From Hylemonella sp. UBA6679 (lineage in GTDB: Bacteria; Pseudomonadota; Gammaproteobacteria; Burkholderiales; Burkholderiaceae_C): a stretch of DNA of 31,830 bases. The DNA is taken from NCBI GenBank assembly GCA_002454975.1, contig DKJZ01000011.1, forward strand, positions 1-31,830, given 5' to 3'. The notes under the pieces were generated by a model, which did no database searches, had not been told where the DNA came from, and saw only the letters and a program-made list of their open reading frames with translations. Positions 22,943-31,830 of the stretch are shown here, piece after piece. The translations under genes were made by a program, and so were the position numbers. Position 1 is the first letter of the stretch. Each line of letters starts with the position of its first letter.

Positions 22943-23695
22943 ATGGGGCAACTGCAAGGAAAAATCGCCATCGTCACAGGTGCAGGCGGCGGCTTTGGTG
23001 AGGGCATCGCGGAGCTGTACATCCGCGAAGGGGCCAAGGTCGTCATTGCCGACATCCGCGATGACGCGGCCAAAGCGGTGGCCCAACGCCTGGGTGCATC
23101 GGCCAGTGCCTTCACCTGCGATGTGTCGCAAGCCGACAGCGTGCAAGCCTTGGTTGACCACACCGTCAAGGTGTTTGGTGTGCCCGACATTGTGGTGAAC
23201 AACGCCGGCGTGACCCACCTCAACAAGCCCATGTTGCAAGTGTCTGAGGCTGAGTTTGACCGCGTGTACAACGTGAACGTGAAGTCCATTTTTCACATGG
23301 CTCACGCGGTGGTGCCACACATGCGCAAAAAAGGTGGCGGTGTGATCTTGAACATCGGCTCGACCGCCGGCATACGCCCCCGCCCGGGTTTGACTTGGTA
23401 CAACGGCTCCAAGGCCGCGGTGAACATCATCTCCAAATCGATGGCGGTGGAATTGGGGCCGGACAAAATTCGTGTCAACGCTATTTGCCCGGTGATGGGC
23501 GAGACCGGCATGTTCACCCAGTTCATGGGCATGCCCGACACGCCCGAGAACCGCGCGAAATTTTTGGGCTCGATTCCTCTGGGCCGTTTCTCGCAGCCCA
23601 GCGACGTGGCCGCAGCGGCCTTGTTTTTGGCCAGTCCCGCGGCAGAGTTTTTCACCGGTGTGGAGCTGCCGGTGGACGGTGGCCGAACGGTTTGA
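22943..23695 (+). CDS. SDR-family dehydrogenase
   Basis: A 250-aa classical short-chain dehydrogenase. The cofactor motif TGAGGGFG is at 12-19, D37 follows the second strand (VVIADIRDD), pointing to NAD+, NNAG is present, and S140, Y153 and K157 (YNGSK) form the active site. It ends with the usual FTGVELPVDGGRTV. AGGAG at 22932-22936 precedes the ATG. It lies 69 bp behind the ALDH gene and before the esterase, so a step such as hydroxy acid or alcohol oxidation in the same pathway is likely. The exact substrate is unknown. Confidence 0.92.
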   Translation: MGQLQGKIAIVTGAGGGFGEGIAELYIREGAKVVIADIRDDAAKAVAQRLGASASAFTCDVSQADSVQALVDHTVKVFGVPDIVVNNAGVTHLNKPMLQVSEAEFDRVYNVNVKSIFHMAHAVVPHMRKKGGGVILNIGSTAGIRPRPGLTWYNGSKAAVNIISKSMAVELGPDKIRVNAICPVMGETGMFTQFMGMPDTPENRAKFLGSIPLGRFSQPSDVAAAALFLASPAAEFFTGVELPVDGGRTV

Positions 23696-23741
23696 GCGCC
23701 CAAGCAGAATGACGCAGGGCATGAAAGCACACTGACACACC

Positions 23742-24695
23742 ATGGCCACGCCCTTCAAACTTGACCCCCAGGCGCAGGCCCTGCTGGACCTGGCCCGCCA
23801 GCGCGGCGCCCCAACGCTGAGCAGCCAGCCCCCGCCCCAAGCGCGCGAGGCTTACCGCAACTCGCGCCTGCCCACCCAACCCAAGGCACCCAGCGCGGTG
23901 GTGAGCCGCGAACTCAGCGTGGCGGGCCCAGGTGGCGATGTGCCGGTGCGCGAGTACCGCCCTACGGCGGCGCAGCCCCAGCAGGTCTTGCCTGCGCTGG
24001 TGTTTTTCCATGGCGGCGGCTGGGTGCTGGGCGACCGCAACACCCACGACGTGCTGTGCCGCATGCTGTGCGTGCTGTCGGGTTATGCGGTGTATTCAGT
24101 CGACTACCGTTTGGCGCCCGAGCACCGTTTCCCCGCGGCTTTTGACGATGCCTGCGCCGCGGTGGTGGGTTTGTCGGCTCGCGCGGCTGAGCTGTTCATT
24201 GACCCCACCCGTTTGGCCGTGGGTGGGGACAGTGCAGGGGGCAACCTGGCCACCGCTGCGGCGATAGCGCTTAAAGGTTCGAGCTTGCCCAAGCTGGCTG
24301 CCCAGCTTTTGGTGTACCCCGTGACCGATGTCATCGCGCAAGGCGGCTCCTACGACGACTGCGCCACAGGCTATGCCCTCTCTGCGGCAGACATGCGGTA
24401 CTTTCGCGACCACTACATCGACAACCCCGCGCACCACAGTGATTGGCGCGCATCACCTCTGCGTGCGCCGTCCTTGGCGGGCTTGCCACCTGCCTTGGTG
24501 CTGACCGCGGGTTACGACCCGCTGCGCGACGAGGGGCGTCATTACGCCGACCGCTTGGCCCACGAGGGTGTGGTCGTGCAGCATGTGTGCTTTGAGCGAC
24601 AAATGCACGGTTTCTTAGGCATGGGTGGCGTCATTGACGAGGCCAACCTGGCCGTGCGCCTGTGCGCAGACTGGCTCAAGCACCAGCTGGCCTGA
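23742..24695 (+). CDS. Alpha/beta hydrolase, HSL-type esterase
   Basis: A 317-aa hormone-sensitive-lipase-family (family IV) carboxylesterase. The oxyanion-hole motif HGGGW is at 90-94, the nucleophile S164 lies in GDSAGGN, D259 in GYDPLRDEG and H289 in MHGF, giving a complete triad. The first 70 residues form the helical cap typical of the family. In this cluster it could open the lactone or ester made by the Baeyer-Villiger enzyme; this is inference. The ribosome binding site is weak, and the gene is 46 bp behind the SDR gene. Confidence 0.92.
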   Translation: MATPFKLDPQAQALLDLARQRGAPTLSSQPPPQAREAYRNSRLPTQPKAPSAVVSRELSVAGPGGDVPVREYRPTAAQPQQVLPALVFFHGGGWVLGDRNTHDVLCRMLCVLSGYAVYSVDYRLAPEHRFPAAFDDACAAVVGLSARAAELFIDPTRLAVGGDSAGGNLATAAAIALKGSSLPKLAAQLLVYPVTDVIAQGGSYDDCATGYALSAADMRYFRDHYIDNPAHHSDWRASPLRAPSLAGLPPALVLTAGYDPLRDEGRHYADRLAHEGVVVQHVCFERQMHGFLGMGGVIDEANLAVRLCADWLKHQLA

Positions 24696-24746
24696 GCGGC
24701 CGGCTCGCAGGCCTAGGCTTTGCGCAGGGTTAAAACCGCTGCGTCT

Positions 24747-25058
24747 TCAGCGCCCTGGCCCCATTTGGACCTTGAGGCGAATTGCGTTAACCTCCCAGCC
24801 TTTGGTGCGCAGGTGCGCTTGCAGGGCTGGTAGCAACTGGCGCATTTTGGCAGCCACGGCGTTGTTGGGCACCAGCAAACACCAGCTCTCACCCTCGATG
24901 GGGCCGGCTTGCAGGCCAGCGCGCAGATTCGGCGGCAGCAAAGGGGCAATGGCTTTGAGTCGAGCCACCGATTCGTTGGACAAATCCATGAGCCGCGACA
25001 AGGTCGGTGCTTCCTGGCTGGCTTGCAGCAGGCTCATGGCGGGTGGGCGGCGGTTCAT
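24747..25058 (-). CDS. DciA-like (DUF721) protein
   Basis: A 103-aa protein of the DUF721 family, whose best-known member DciA loads the replicative helicase DnaB in bacteria without DnaC. The fold segment runs from SLLQASQEAPTLSRLMDLS to GESWCLLVPNNAVAAKMRQLLPALQAHL and IRLKVQM. I start at the ATG at 25058 (MNRRPPAMSLL); an earlier ATG at 25082 would overlap the divergent peptidase gene. Only 18 bases separate the two start codons. It is convergent with the esterase gene. Confidence 0.72.
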   Translation of the reverse strand: MNRRPPAMSLLQASQEAPTLSRLMDLSNESVARLKAIAPLLPPNLRAGLQAGPIEGESWCLLVPNNAVAAKMRQLLPALQAHLRTKGWEVNAIRLKVQMGPGR

Positions 25059-25076
25059 GGAGAGAAGAGAAACACG

Positions 25077-26000
25077 ATGCATTTGATTATCACGGATGCT
25101 TGGCTGGCCAAGTCACGCGCCATCCATTTGCGCGGCACCCATTTGGTGGTGGCCTTGCTGTGCTCGGCCTTGGTTTTGATGCTGCTGGCTTTGGGGCTGT
25201 ACCACTGGGTGTTTTTGAAAGGCGCGCGCGAGGGCTGGCCCGTGGTGGGCTCGGTGCTGCGCTGGGTGGTCAAAGACGAGTTCGACCAGCGCGACCGTGC
25301 GGTGCGCGACAACATCGACCTCATGGCCCAAAAGCTTGGCGACATGCAGGCCAAGATGCTGCAACTCGAGTCTTTGGGGGAGCGGGTCTCGGGGCTGGCG
25401 GGCATCAACCCGGCGGAGTTCAAAAGCAAAGCCGGTGCGGGTGGGCCTTTGGTCACCAGCCGCTCGTTCACCATGGATGAGCTGGGTGACACTTTGCGCC
25501 AGCTCGAAACCCTGGGCGCCCAGCGCACCGATTTGCTCACGGTGGTGGAGTCGCGTCTTTTGGACCAAACGGTGCGCAACATGACGGTGCCCACCCAGCA
25601 GCCGGTGAGTTCTGGCAGCCTGGGGTCGAGTTTTGGCTGGCGCATCGACCCCTTCACCGGCCGCTCGGCCCTGCACACCGGGCTGGATTACCAGGCCGCC
25701 CACGGCGCGCCCGTGGTCTCTGCGGCGGGCGGTGTGGTGGTGACCCAAGAAGCCCACCCCGAATACGGCCACATGGTGGAGGTGGACCACGGACAAGACC
25801 TGGTGACGCGTTATGCCCACCTCTCCAGAGTGCTGGTGAAAAAGGGCGACCTCATCAAGCGGGGTCAAAAAATTGGCGAGGTGGGCAACAGCGGGCGCTC
25901 GACAGGCTCGCATCTGCATTTTGAGGTGGCGGTGCGCGGCGTGCCCCAAGACCCGCAAAAATTCCTCAAGGCCACCACCCAACTCGCCAAGGCGCGCTAG
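25077..26000 (+). CDS. Membrane-anchored M23 (LytM-type) peptidase
   Basis: A 307-aa cell-wall peptidase or amidase activator. A short cytoplasmic N-terminus precedes one membrane helix (about residues 20-46, LVVALLCSALVLMLLALGLYH). A periplasmic coiled-coil region (about 65-150) and the M23 domain follow. Metal ligands H200 and D204 (HTGLD) and H281 (HLHFE), with H248 and H279 as further active-site histidines, are all present, so it may be catalytic rather than a degenerate activator. I chose the ATG at 25077, which has a purine-rich GGAGAGAAGAG upstream and gives the usual N-terminus. The secA promoter follows. Confidence 0.9.
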   Translation: MHLIITDAWLAKSRAIHLRGTHLVVALLCSALVLMLLALGLYHWVFLKGAREGWPVVGSVLRWVVKDEFDQRDRAVRDNIDLMAQKLGDMQAKMLQLESLGERVSGLAGINPAEFKSKAGAGGPLVTSRSFTMDELGDTLRQLETLGAQRTDLLTVVESRLLDQTVRNMTVPTQQPVSSGSLGSSFGWRIDPFTGRSALHTGLDYQAAHGAPVVSAAGGVVVTQEAHPEYGHMVEVDHGQDLVTRYAHLSRVLVKKGDLIKRGQKIGEVGNSGRSTGSHLHFEVAVRGVPQDPQKFLKATTQLAKAR

Positions 26001-26052
26001 CCCAGCGGGTTTAACCAGGGTTTGCCCTCTGTCAGGCCCTGTGGACAAGCCC

Positions 26053-26081
26053 TTGGGCGCACCGCCCAGCGGCAGTAGAAT
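26053..26081 (+). promoter_or_regulatory. Candidate secA promoter
   Basis: TTGGGC (26053-26058) and TAGAAT (26076-26081) are separated by exactly 17 bp. The -35 side overlaps the inverted repeat TGGGCG/CGCCCA. Transcription would begin near 26088, leaving a leader of about 100 bases that contains a small reading frame. Confidence 0.45.
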
Positions 26082-26139
26082 CCAAGGTTCATCCGTCCTA
26101 GGCGGGTGCGTTCAGGCGCGCCGCTGAGGAAGGGGTTTC

Positions 26140-26188
26140 ATGTCGGTTTTTCACACCACGGCGCACCTGGCGCTGCGGCAGGGTTTTC

Positions 26189-26196
<8 letters not shown>
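26140..26196 (+). CDS. Possible 18-aa leader peptide overlapping the secA start
   Basis: The ATG at 26140 is preceded by a strong purine-rich ribosome binding site (GAGGAAGGGG at 26126-26135). The frame codes MSVFHTTAHLALRQGFHG and stops at 26194-26196, overlapping the secA ATG at 26189 in another frame. The secA start itself has only a weak CAGGG. Translation of this frame could deliver ribosomes to secA. It has no similarity to the SecM arrest peptide. It could also be chance. Confidence 0.4.
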
Positions 26197-28936
<2,740 letters not shown>

Positions 28937-29014
28937 TCAATAAAATCAATAACTTACATTACTTGCGCAACATCGAAATTTGTTTTACACTTGTTTCACA
29001 ATGGTTAAAACAGC

Positions 29015-30364
29015 TTGGATGTTGTGCAAAAGTTTGGCAGAAACAATCTAGAACCGGTTATTGAGCACGAGGAGTACCTAGAAGACGGGAAAGTCTTCTT
29101 GTACTCCCGCAGCGGTATTTTTTACGCACGTGTGTACAAAGGCGAAGGCACACGCAAATACATCCATCGCTCTCTCAAGACACGCAACCTAGCTGACGCA
29201 CGCAAGAAGGCAATCAAATTTCACTACGAAATTGAGTTTCGAAAAGAAGAAGCATTGCCTTTGCAGCAGAAAAGTTTCGGTGATGTGATTGCCGAGTACA
29301 TAAGGTTGCGTGAAGCTCAACACGTTCGTGGAACAACAGTCACCATCAACAACTCATCAAAGCAAGAGACCAGCATTTATATGCTGCGTCAAATAAAGCG
29401 TGTGAGTAAATTTTGGATTGAGTACTGTGGCAAGAAGGCCGTAGACAAGATCGATAACGCAATACTGCAAGATTACGTGCCATGGCGAAAAGACTTCTAT
29501 CACAACAAACCTGTTGAAGATTGGCCTAAAAACGCACGCCCAAACCCAAAAGATAAAACGCTCGAATGGGAAGTGATTTTTGCCAAGACGGTCATCAAAT
29601 TTGCTCACGAGCGAGGCTATCGTGGAAAGATTGCATTGCCTGATTGGCGTTTCAAATCAAAAGGTCATATTGTTCGGCCAGCTGTCGCACAAACTGATTT
29701 GGCGCAGCTCTTGATGTACATGCGGAACTGGGTCAAAACAAGCGAACAGGATGCTCTCAAAACATATCAAAAAATCCTCGATGGCAAAAAAGTCAGTGAT
29801 AGGCAATACAACAGGCAACTGTTAAAAAATTACGTGATGATATTGGCGCACAGTGGCATGCGTGTCGGTGAAGCTAACAACTTGCTTGACGCTGATGTGA
29901 TTGAATTTCACGATCAACTGGGTCGAAAAAACTACATGTTTAATGTCAAGGGCAAAACAGGTAGTCGAACTGTTGTTCCATTAGCCAACGTTGTGCCATA
30001 TGTCGAAGCTATAAAAGCCAGCAACACACTGCACGAGCAAACTAAAGATATGTACTTTGTGCGCGGGCGGCGCAAGGAGAGCAACAAAGCCAGTTGGTTT
30101 TTTAGGATGGCTGACGGAAACAAGATCATCTCTTTAATCGATATGTTCCAAGAGCTGATGAGACGCATTGGTAAAGAGAAGAATCGTGAAGGTCAAAAAT
30201 TCACACTTTATGGTCTTCGTCATCAGTACGCAGTACGCATGATCAACAAAGGTGTACCGATTTGGGACATTGCAAAGAATATGGGTACCAGCGTGCAAAA
30301 TATTGAGCGCTATTACGGTCGAAGTGCTACGCCTGCCACGTTAGCGACATCGCTTGGCGGTTAG
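29015..30364 (+). CDS. Tyrosine recombinase / phage-type integrase
   Basis: A 449-aa site-specific recombinase. An N-terminal Arm-like beta region (FLYSRSGIFYARVYKGEGTRKYIHRSLKT) and a core-binding helical domain precede the catalytic domain. R283 lies in HSGMRVGE, K312 or K314 in VKGKTGSR, R402-H403 in YGLRHQY, and the nucleophile Y434 (or Y433) in ERYYGRS. The first histidine of the usual HxLRH is Tyr (Y399) and the later G-H pair is G-T (T425). The start is uncertain: TTG at 29015 gives the longest frame, has no ribosome binding site, and a GTG three codons later is possible. It begins 78 bp after secA in the same direction and is clearly AT-richer. Confidence 0.9.
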   Translation: MDVVQKFGRNNLEPVIEHEEYLEDGKVFLYSRSGIFYARVYKGEGTRKYIHRSLKTRNLADARKKAIKFHYEIEFRKEEALPLQQKSFGDVIAEYIRLREAQHVRGTTVTINNSSKQETSIYMLRQIKRVSKFWIEYCGKKAVDKIDNAILQDYVPWRKDFYHNKPVEDWPKNARPNPKDKTLEWEVIFAKTVIKFAHERGYRGKIALPDWRFKSKGHIVRPAVAQTDLAQLLMYMRNWVKTSEQDALKTYQKILDGKKVSDRQYNRQLLKNYVMILAHSGMRVGEANNLLDADVIEFHDQLGRKNYMFNVKGKTGSRTVVPLANVVPYVEAIKASNTLHEQTKDMYFVRGRRKESNKASWFFRMADGNKIISLIDMFQELMRRIGKEKNREGQKFTLYGLRHQYAVRMINKGVPIWDIAKNMGTSVQNIERYYGRSATPATLATSLGG

Positions 30365-30381
30365 CGTCAAATAATTTGACG
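30365..30381. terminator. 17-bp palindrome between convergent genes, possible weak terminator
   Basis: CGTCAAAT-A-ATTTGACG fills exactly the gap between the stop codon of the integrase and the stop codon of the convergent 312-aa gene. As RNA it can fold into a six-pair stem with a five-base loop. No proper T-run follows, so termination would be weak; a protein-binding site is the alternative. Confidence 0.45.
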
Positions 30382-31320
30382 TTATAACTGGAAGTTAGGC
30401 CAAGCTTTAAGAAGTCGTTTTTTTATGGACTTCCAGTCATAACTTGGAGTTATAACTTTTTGCATTGATGGGAAAACACCTCTCACAGCATTTTCACAAA
30501 TGTACTGAGCGTCAGTTAATGCGCGACTTGCTATAACGCTCAAGATATCAATATCACTTGAAGAAAATTGAGTTTTTCTTTTTTCATATGTCGCTCGCAA
30601 GTGTTCATATTTCTTGCTGATTCCGGCTCTAAGCGCGAGTTCCCAAAGTTGCTCATCTGGGTAGTGAATCTTGCAATGCAGGAGATGAAGCTTCTTACGA
30701 AGGGCATTGAGATTTATTCTGGTTCCGCTGAACGTAGCTGGTGACGTTGACTCTTTGTTTACCTTTTTATCGCGATGTTCCAAAAGTAGTTGTTTGATGC
30801 TTTTGATGATTTCTCGATCTGGCGCATACAGCGGGATTTGTACATACAAACTATCTGGGTAGAGAAAAGGATTTTCTCTGATGGCCAAAGAATGCTCGGC
30901 AATGGATGGAATTCTTTGATAATTTTTCGATCTGTTTTTCACGTACTTGCTAAGCAGAGTAACGTGAAGATGATTGGCTTCATTTAGTAAGTTTGCTGCA
31001 CTGCTGCCATCAATCAGCCATTTCTCGTATGGCATGTTGATGTTTCCATACTGCCTATAAATCTCCCTTACCTTTTTTAGTTCTACACGAAGGCTTCTGA
31101 TGTAAGCCATGTCATAACGCTTCTCAGACTCGGGCGCAATGTTGCGTCGTTTCAATGTCGTGTAGTTCTGATCAAAGAAGAGAAAGATAGTTTGGATTTC
31201 TTCCACTCCATCGGGCTTTTCCTGCTCGATTCGTTCCGCTAGCTCGTATGTTGGACTGAGTCGCATGAACTCAACACGCAGTTGCTCGAGTGAAAGATTG
31301 GAAGTAATGCTTGTACTCAT
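30382..31320 (-). CDS. Element-borne protein of unknown function
   Basis: A 312-aa soluble, basic and helical protein that I do not recognise. The N-terminus reads LRVEFMRLSPTYELAERI, followed by a long charged helical stretch. The C-terminal half has NLNALRKKLHLLHCKIHYPDEQLWELALRAGIS, which might be a helix-turn-helix, and SVIASRALTDAQYICENAVRGVFP. No signal peptide, membrane helix or catalytic motif is seen. I start at the ATG at 31320; a TTG three codons earlier is possible. There is no clear ribosome binding site. It is convergent with the integrase and divergent from the last gene, the place where element regulators often sit. Low GC content points to foreign origin. Confidence 0.7.
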   Translation of the reverse strand: MSTSITSNLSLEQLRVEFMRLSPTYELAERIEQEKPDGVEEIQTIFLFFDQNYTTLKRRNIAPESEKRYDMAYIRSLRVELKKVREIYRQYGNINMPYEKWLIDGSSAANLLNEANHLHVTLLSKYVKNRSKNYQRIPSIAEHSLAIRENPFLYPDSLYVQIPLYAPDREIIKSIKQLLLEHRDKKVNKESTSPATFSGTRINLNALRKKLHLLHCKIHYPDEQLWELALRAGISKKYEHLRATYEKRKTQFSSSDIDILSVIASRALTDAQYICENAVRGVFPSMQKVITPSYDWKSIKKRLLKAWPNFQL

Positions 31321-31322
31321 GG

Positions 31323-31412
31323 TTAACAAATATTACATGAAAAAATCTACTAATTGTTAAACAAAATTGTCTGTGGCCCAATTTCTTCTACAGCAATTTC
31401 GCTGTACTTTTT
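31323..31412. promoter_or_regulatory. Divergent control region with operator-like dyad and leader hairpin
   Basis: TTAACAA (31323-31329) and TTGTTAA (31354-31360) form a perfect dyad across 24 bases between the two divergent genes. Downstream, TACAGC (31389-31394) pairs with GCTGTA (31401-31406), followed by CTTTTT and at once by the ribosome binding site GGAGAAG. The latter has the form of a terminator or attenuator placed just before the rightward gene. Confidence 0.5.
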
Positions 31413-31422
31413 GGAGAAGCAA

Positions 31423-31830
31423 ATGGAACACGTAGCAGTCGAACTCGAGCAAACCCCTGGCGCTGTGGACATGGATACAAGTAAGCCTGTTTTACCGGTT
31501 GTGAGTACCATCCGTAGCCTTTTTGAAATAAAGGAACCTGTGATTGAGAAGCGCCCTTCGATGAATAAATTAAAGGAAGAGCAAGTTAACGTTTTCCTTG
31601 ATCGCGCAGCAAATCTAGCTGCTAAATGTCAAATCTATGAGGAAGAATTCATTAAGCGTGGAAATAAGGCTTTGTATGAGTGCCTTGAGTACACATACGA
31701 TTTTGCAGTCGATGTTTTTAACTCGCCACTCAAGAAAGAAATCCTGCAGGGAATGCGTTTGCGTGTCAAAAATACATCAGGAAAAATGCCATCGGCAAGT
31801 ACTCCAGATATTGGCATTCCCCCAAATTAG
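31423..31830 (+). CDS. Element-borne small acidic protein of unknown function
   Basis: A 135-aa protein that I do not recognise. The ATG at 31423 has GGAG at 31413-31416 and is better than an upstream TTG at 31354. The first 50 residues are probably disordered and acidic (VELEQTPGAVDMDTSKPVLPVV). A helical domain follows (KLKEEQVNVFLDRAANLAAKCQIYEEEFIKRGNKALYECLEYTYDFAVDVF), ending in a basic KKEILQGMRLRVKN. The stop codon is the last three bases of the window, so partners to the right are unseen. It is probably the first gene of the element's rightward operon. Confidence 0.7.
   Translation: MEHVAVELEQTPGAVDMDTSKPVLPVVSTIRSLFEIKEPVIEKRPSMNKLKEEQVNVFLDRAANLAAKCQIYEEEFIKRGNKALYECLEYTYDFAVDVFNSPLKKEILQGMRLRVKNTSGKMPSASTPDIGIPPN

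Noticed and set aside
24713..24949. Alternative frame at the end of the DciA-like gene, considered as a frameshifted C-terminus
   Set aside because: The called frame already ends at a length plausible for the family, and nothing in the other frame resembles it.

Overview
The window looks like part of a Burkholderiales chromosome, probably Comamonadaceae. The evidence is the GC-rich core genes, the dciA-like / M23 peptidase / secA neighbourhood, and a SecA with a complete C-terminal zinc motif. No rRNA or tRNA was seen to fix the genus, so this placement is inference. Two stretches of accessory DNA flank about 15 kb of ordinary chromosome.

Region 1 (1 to about 14.0 kb) is an integrated element or defence island. 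Leftward genes at its left end encode a P-loop ATPase that runs off the window, an AlpA-type helix-turn-helix protein and an unrecognised 208-aa protein. A 277-bp intergenic region with long dyad repeats separates these from a rightward block: vapBC, a complete type I restriction-modification system of the EcoR124I (IC) type (hsdM, hsdS, hsdR), a GIY-YIG nuclease-like protein, an unknown 94-aa protein and a primase-polymerase/helicase fusion like those of TOTE conflict systems. From hsdM to the helicase every gene overlaps or nearly touches the next, so the six genes read as one operon. A parDE toxin-antitoxin pair follows. About 460 bp without a convincing gene, including a strong terminator, marks the junction with the chromosome.

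Region 2 (14.1 to 24.7 kb) is a catabolic gene cluster. It holds a Baeyer-Villiger monooxygenase, a convergent branched-chain-amino-acid-type ABC importer operon (livK, livH, livM, an SDR dehydrogenase, livG, livF), and a divergent ALDH, SDR and HSL-type esterase set. Together these could import an alcohol or ketone, oxidise it, insert oxygen, hydrolyse the resulting ester or lactone, and oxidise the product to an acid, in the manner of cyclohexanol catabolism. The substrate cannot be read from the sequence.

Region 3 (24.7 to 28.9 kb) is housekeeping: a DciA-like protein, a membrane-anchored M23 peptidase and secA. A short upstream reading frame with a strong ribosome binding site overlaps the secA start.

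Region 4 (28.9 kb to the end) is AT-rich foreign DNA. A tyrosine integrase begins 78 bp after the secA stop codon and is followed by two unrecognised, divergently transcribed genes. It looks like the left end of a second element inserted at the 3' end of secA.
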